Below the pieces are notes generated by a model. The model made no database searches. It saw only the letters and a list, made by a program, of their open reading frames with translations, and was not told the origin of the DNA. Below are positions 60,550 to 64,000 of a stretch of DNA of 64,000 nt, one piece after another (position 1 is the stretch's first letter; each line of letters opens with the position of its first letter). This DNA comes from Micromonospora sp. PLK6-60 (GTDB lineage: Bacteria > Actinomycetota > Actinomycetes > Mycobacteriales > Micromonosporaceae): NCBI RefSeq assembly GCF_019890675.1, contig NZ_JAIOAA010000001.1, forward strand, positions 186,001-250,000, written 5' to 3'. The translations under genes and the position numbers were made by a program.

Positions 60550-61856
60550 GCCGCCCCCGGCCGGGCCGGCTGTTGTGGCTGGCCGGCGCGGCGCAGGCGG
60601 CGGTGGGCTTCAGCGTGACGAGCCTCGGGGCGGTGCTGGTGCTGCTGGCGCGGGACGTGGGCGCGGCACCGGAGGACCTGGCCTGGCTGCCGTCCACCTT
60701 CGGGGCCGGTCTCGTCGCGGTCGCCGTGGCGGGTCCCTGGCTGTTGCGCGACGGGCACCGCCACTGCCTGTGGCTGGGCGGCGGCGCGCTCGGCACCGGC
60801 GCGGTGCTGCTGGCGCTGGCCGCGACCGTGCCGATGGCGGTCGCCGGGTCGGTGCTGCTCGGCCTCGGCGCGGCGGCCCTGGTGCTGGCCACCCCGGCAC
60901 TGCTCAGCGGTCCGGACGCCGGCCGCCGGCTGAGCCTGGTGAGCGCCGTGGCCAGCACCGCCGCGCTGACCGCCCCACTGGCGCTGGCCGTGGCCGACCA
61001 CGGTGGCGGGGACGGACGGCTGGCCCTGCTGGCGCTGACCCCGCTGGCCGCCCTGCTGCTCGCCGTCACGCCGCGGCACCACGGCACCCGTCCAGCCCGG
61101 GGCCGTCGGGCCGGCGCCAGGGGTCGGCGGCGCGGAGCAGCCGGACCACCAGCCGCGCGGGCCCGCCCGGCGGCGGGGCCCGGGGTTCCGCCCGGGGAAG
61201 GCCCCGCCGAGCCGCACCAACCCGCCGCGCGCGAGGTCCCGCCACCGGGACGCCCGGCCGGACCGTACGTCCGGGTGGCCGGGACCGCCCGGCGCGGGGA
61301 CGTCGTCCGGCGGTGGAGCCAGGTGGTGCTCGCCGTGTCGGTCGAGTTCTGTTTCTCGGTGTGGGCCGTGGCACGGTTGCAGCAGACCGGCCTCGCCGTC
61401 GCGACGGCCGTGGCGTTGGCCACCTCGTTCCCGGCGGGGATGGCCCTCGGCCGGCTCGCCGCCTCCCGTGGGGCGCGTTCCGGCCCGCTGATCGCTGCCG
61501 GCGCGGCCGTCACCGCGCTGGGGGCCGTGACGGTCGCCGCCGCGGCGCGGCCTGGTTGGGCCGTGCTCGGGCTGGTCCTGGCCGGCCTCGGGGTGGCGGT
61601 GCTCTATCCGCTGACGCTGGCCGGGCTGATGGCCACCCCCGGGTTGTCCGCGCCGGTGGCGGCCTCGCTCGGGGCGCTGGCCTCCGGCACGGCGATCCTC
61701 GTCGCCCCCGCCGCGCTGGCCGCGCTCGGCCGCTCCGTCGGGCTCGGGGCCGCCTTCCTGGTCACGCCGGTCCTGCTGGCCCTGCTGCTCGGCCTGCGCC
61801 GGGCGGCGGGCGGGCCGACGACACCGGACCGGGCGGCCACCGGTCCTCGCCATTGA
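60546..61856 (+). CDS. MFS-type transporter with long central hydrophilic loop
   Basis: 436 residues; GTG 60546 overlaps the epoxide hydrolase stop (GTGA). Both halves are highly hydrophobic, e.g. RLLWLAGAAQAAVGFSVTSL, AVLVLLARDVGAAPEDLAWL, VVLAVSVEFCFSVWAVARLQ and GLVLAGLGVAVLYPLTLAGL, predicting about 10-12 helices. Between them lies a Pro/Arg/Gly-rich cytosolic loop of about 90 residues (from PRHHGTRPARG to RRGDVV), unusually long. Membrane-bound transporter of unknown substrate. Conservation of the MFS motif A is weak, so the family call is moderate. Confidence 0.75.
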   Translation: MSRPRPGRLLWLAGAAQAAVGFSVTSLGAVLVLLARDVGAAPEDLAWLPSTFGAGLVAVAVAGPWLLRDGHRHCLWLGGGALGTGAVLLALAATVPMAVAGSVLLGLGAAALVLATPALLSGPDAGRRLSLVSAVASTAALTAPLALAVADHGGGDGRLALLALTPLAALLLAVTPRHHGTRPARGRRAGARGRRRGAAGPPAARARPAAGPGVPPGEGPAEPHQPAAREVPPPGRPAGPYVRVAGTARRGDVVRRWSQVVLAVSVEFCFSVWAVARLQQTGLAVATAVALATSFPAGMALGRLAASRGARSGPLIAAGAAVTALGAVTVAAAARPGWAVLGLVLAGLGVAVLYPLTLAGLMATPGLSAPVAASLGALASGTAILVAPAALAALGRSVGLGAAFLVTPVLLALLLGLRRAAGGPTTPDRAATGPRH

Positions 61857-61863
61857 CCCTGGT

Positions 61864-62057
61864 CCGACCGGTCGTCGCCACCGACTCCCGGTCCCACCGA
61901 TCGTCGCGGCCGACGCCGGGCCGACCGGTCGTCGCCACCGGCCCCCCGGTCCCACCGGTCGTCGCACCGGCCCGCGCCGACCGGTCGTCGCCACCGGCCT
62001 TCGGTCCCACCGGCCGTCGGGGCCGACCGGTCGTCACCCGGGCCACCGGTCGGTGGC
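61864..62057. repeat. Degenerate tandem repeats of about 57 bp between two MFS genes
   Basis: CCGACCGGTCGTCGCCACCG starts at 61864, 61921 and 61977, with a partial copy at 62023. CGGTCCCACCG(A/G)(T/C)CGTCG alternates with it at about 61888, 61946 and 62001. About 3.5 units; the last ends just before the second MFS gene. Confidence 0.85.
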
Positions 62058-62107
62058 GGGTGCCCTAGGCTCGGCGGGTGCCCGCACGCCGGCACGGGGA
62101 GGACGGC

Positions 62108-63289
62108 ATGGTGCGACGCGGCGCGGAGCCAGCACGGCGGGTGGCGGTGCTGCTGGCGCTGGCCGGCTCGGCGTTCCTGTTCAACACCACCGAGAACCTG
62201 CCGATCGGTCTGCTACCGCTGATCGCGGCCGACCTGGACGTGCCGCTGCCCTGGGTGGGTTGGCTGGTCGGCGGGTATGGGCTGACCGTTGCCGCCGTCT
62301 CGCTGCCGCTGGCCCGGCTGACCCGGGACGTGCCCCGGCGCGGGCTGCTCGCCGGGGTGCTCGCCGTGCTGGCCCTGTCCACCCTGGCCGGTGCGCTGGC
62401 CACCGCGTACCCGGTGCTGTTCGGCGCCCGGGTCGCCACGGCGCTGGCCCAGGCGCTGTTCTGGGCGGTGACCGCGCCGGTGGCGGTCGGTCTCTTCTCC
62501 CCCGCCGTGCGCGGGCGGGTGGTCGCGGTGATGTCGATCGGCGGCTCGCTGGCCGCCGTGGCGGGCGTGCCGGCCGGCACCTGGCTCGGCCAGCGCGACG
62601 GGTGGCGGCTGCCGTTCCTGCTGCTCGCCGGGGCCGCGCTGGCCGCCCTGCTGGTGGTGGGTGCGCTGCTGCCCGGCAGCGCCCCGGAGCGCAGCCACGG
62701 CGCGTACGCCTCGGCGCCGCACCGTGGCCGGTTCGCGCTGCTGCTGGTGGTCACGGCCGTCTCGGTGACCGGCATGTTCACCGCCTTCACGTACGTGACC
62801 CGGCTGCTCACCGGGGCCCCCGGGTTCGACGCCGGCGCGGTCGGCGCGCTGCTGGCCGTCTTCGGCGTCGCCGGCCTCGCCGGGGTGGCCCTGGTCGGCC
62901 GGATCGTCGACCGGCGGCCCCGGGCGGCGTTGGCGCTGACCGTGGGCGGGCAGGCGGCGGCACTGACCGGGCTCGGCCTGCTCGACCAGCGGGCCGCGGT
63001 GGTCGTGCTGCTGGCGCTGCTGGGCGGCACGGCGGTGCCGGTCTTCATGGTCACCCAGGCCCGGGTGCTGCACGTGACCCCGGGGCGCACCGAGCTGGGC
63101 TTCGCGGCCAACTCGGCGACCTTCAACGTCGGCATCGCGGCGGGCACGGTGCTCGGCGGGCTGATCCTGTCGGCCGTGGGCGTCGGGGCGGCCTTCGTCG
63201 TGGGCGGGCTGGTGTCGGCGCTCGCGCTGGCGGCGGTGCTGGCCGAGCCGGCGCTGACCGGCCGGCGGGCCGCCGTCGCCGCCGGCTGA
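62108..63289 (+). CDS. MFS drug/sugar efflux transporter (DHA1 type)
   Basis: 393 residues from ATG 62108 with GGGGAGG 5 bases upstream; an in-frame ATG at 62078 lacks such a site. About 12 hydrophobic segments. Segments typical of the DHA1/AraJ-Cmx group: FLFNTTENLPIGLLPLIAAD, WVGWLVGGYGLTVAAVSLPL, ALFWAVTAPVAVGLFSPAVR and NSATFNVGIAAGTVLGGLIL. It probably exports a small molecule by proton antiport. It is preceded by tandem repeats and stands alone in transcription. Substrate unknown. Confidence 0.9.
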   Translation: MVRRGAEPARRVAVLLALAGSAFLFNTTENLPIGLLPLIAADLDVPLPWVGWLVGGYGLTVAAVSLPLARLTRDVPRRGLLAGVLAVLALSTLAGALATAYPVLFGARVATALAQALFWAVTAPVAVGLFSPAVRGRVVAVMSIGGSLAAVAGVPAGTWLGQRDGWRLPFLLLAGAALAALLVVGALLPGSAPERSHGAYASAPHRGRFALLLVVTAVSVTGMFTAFTYVTRLLTGAPGFDAGAVGALLAVFGVAGLAGVALVGRIVDRRPRAALALTVGGQAAALTGLGLLDQRAAVVVLLALLGGTAVPVFMVTQARVLHVTPGRTELGFAANSATFNVGIAAGTVLGGLILSAVGVGAAFVVGGLVSALALAAVLAEPALTGRRAAVAAG

Positions 63290-63377
63290 CCGACGCCCTG
63301 GCCGCAGGTCACGGGCACCCGCGAGGCGTCCGTCCTTTGTAGGGTGTCGGCACCTGATCACCTTCCCTGGAGCTGCC

Positions 63378-64000
63378 GTGGATCCCGCCGACACCCCGCC
63401 GTCCCGTCCCGCGCCGCCGCTGGGCGGTCCGCCCCGGCGGGTCGGCCGGCGCGCGTTGTTCGCCGGTGGCGCGGGCGCCGCGCTCGCCACCACCCTGCCC
63501 GGCCCGGCGGACGCGGCGGGTCCGCCGTCAGCAGCCGGCGTCGGCACGGGTGCGGCCGCCGTCGTGCGGGAGGCCCCGCTGAGTCTGCTGGACCCAGCGG
63601 TGGGCTGCCGCCTCGACGGCAGCGACGAGTGGGCGACGGTGACCACCGCGCTCACCACACTGCTGCCCGCCGGCGGCGGGGAGATCTATCACCCCGCCGG
63701 GCGGCTGGGGCTCGGCGCCGAACTGGTCCTGCCCAAGAACGTCACCTGGACCGGGGCGAACGTCGGCGGTTCGGTGATCTCGCCGGCCAACGGCTGGACC
63801 GGCCGGCTGGTCTCCACCGGCTTCCTCAACCACCTGCGCGGCGTGCAGTTCGACGGGCTGGGCACGTCCGGGGTGCTGCTGACCGTGCGCCGGGCCCGCA
63901 CCCATCTCGGCAACCTCTACCTGACCAACTCGGGCAGCCACGGCCTGGAGTTCGTCGGCACCGACGCGAACAACAGCGCGCACGCCAACAAGGTCACCGA
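63378..64000 (+). CDS. Tat-exported beta-helix (pectate-lyase-like) protein, cut by window edge
   Basis: Open frame from GTG 63378 (TGGAG upstream) to the window end, about 207 residues. The N-terminus RRVGRRALFAGGAGAALATT is a twin-arginine signal. The mature part DGSDEWATVTTALTTLLPAG, EIYHPAGRLGLGAELVLPKN, VTWTGANVGGSVISPANGW and NLYLTNSGSHGLEFVG is the pattern of the right-handed parallel beta-helix (Pectate_lyase_3-like) fold used by polysaccharide lyases and tail-spike-like proteins. It is a likely extracellular carbohydrate-active or adhesive protein; the remaining coils are outside the window. Confidence 0.8.
   Translation, partial: MDPADTPPSRPAPPLGGPPRRVGRRALFAGGAGAALATTLPGPADAAGPPSAAGVGTGAAAVVREAPLSLLDPAVGCRLDGSDEWATVTTALTTLLPAGGGEIYHPAGRLGLGAELVLPKNVTWTGANVGGSVISPANGWTGRLVSTGFLNHLRGVQFDGLGTSGVLLTVRRARTHLGNLYLTNSGSHGLEFVGTDANNSAHANKVT

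Overview
The window is very GC-rich DNA with strong G/C bias at codon third positions, many GTG starts and GGAGG-type ribosome binding sites. Gene content is typical of a soil actinomycete: many secreted hydrolases, ECF/TetR/MarR/ArsR/AraC regulators, an actinobacterial SAM-IV type riboswitch and a sulfur leader peptide. I read it as chromosome of a Micromonosporaceae member, probably Micromonospora or a close relative. No rRNA, tRNA, prophage, CRISPR array or large biosynthetic cluster was seen.

Layout. 1-8.4 kb: the 5' part of a secreted M36 metallopeptidase, a UvrD/Upf1-like helicase with a nuclease-like tail, then a divergent unit (secreted esterase versus TetR, alpha/beta hydrolase and acyl-CoA ligase) that shares two near-identical palindromic operators. 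8.6-20.9 kb: two unknown proteins, a large STAND-type NTPase with exactly spaced 91-residue repeats, a lipoprotein, a DUF559/AbiEi-like protein flanked by inverted repeats, a DUF6642-like protein, a secreted trypsin-like protease with a small 'propeptide-only' membrane protein beside it, an AraC regulator, a RibD/DHFR-like reductase and a membrane protein. 20.9-32.2 kb: a pRiA4b ORF-3-like protein, a degenerate fragment, and a toxin-immunity locus made of a 2,955-residue RHS protein with an uncharacterised C-terminal toxin and a small immunity gene overlapping its end.

32.5-43.5 kb: a membrane-embedded hydrolase, a MarR-controlled ABC exporter broken by one missing base, an ECF42-type sigma factor operon (YCII protein, sigma factor, SMP-30 lactonase), a flavin amine oxidase, and a cell-wall lytic pair (GH25 lysozyme and amidase). 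43.5-50.4 kb: a 15-copy heptanucleotide repeat and a long hairpin, a P2-type cation ATPase, an ArsR/SRPBCC pair, a repeat-rich gap, and an aldo-keto reductase divergent from TetR and Nudix genes.

50.5-58.7 kb is a sulfur region: a truncated SsuD-like monooxygenase next to a solo TnpB element, a SBP56-type methanethiol oxidase, a membrane protein and a molybdopterin sulfite oxidase. These are followed by an ABC importer of the polar amino acid family. Its 5' leader carries a SAM-IV riboswitch, a 44-codon cysteine-containing leader peptide and a terminator-like hairpin in series. The genes fit oxidation of organosulfur compounds through H2S/sulfite to sulfate plus import of a sulfur amino acid. 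58.7-64 kb: HAD phosphatase, epoxide hydrolase, two MFS transporters separated by about 57-bp repeats, and the start of a Tat-exported beta-helix protein cut by the window edge.
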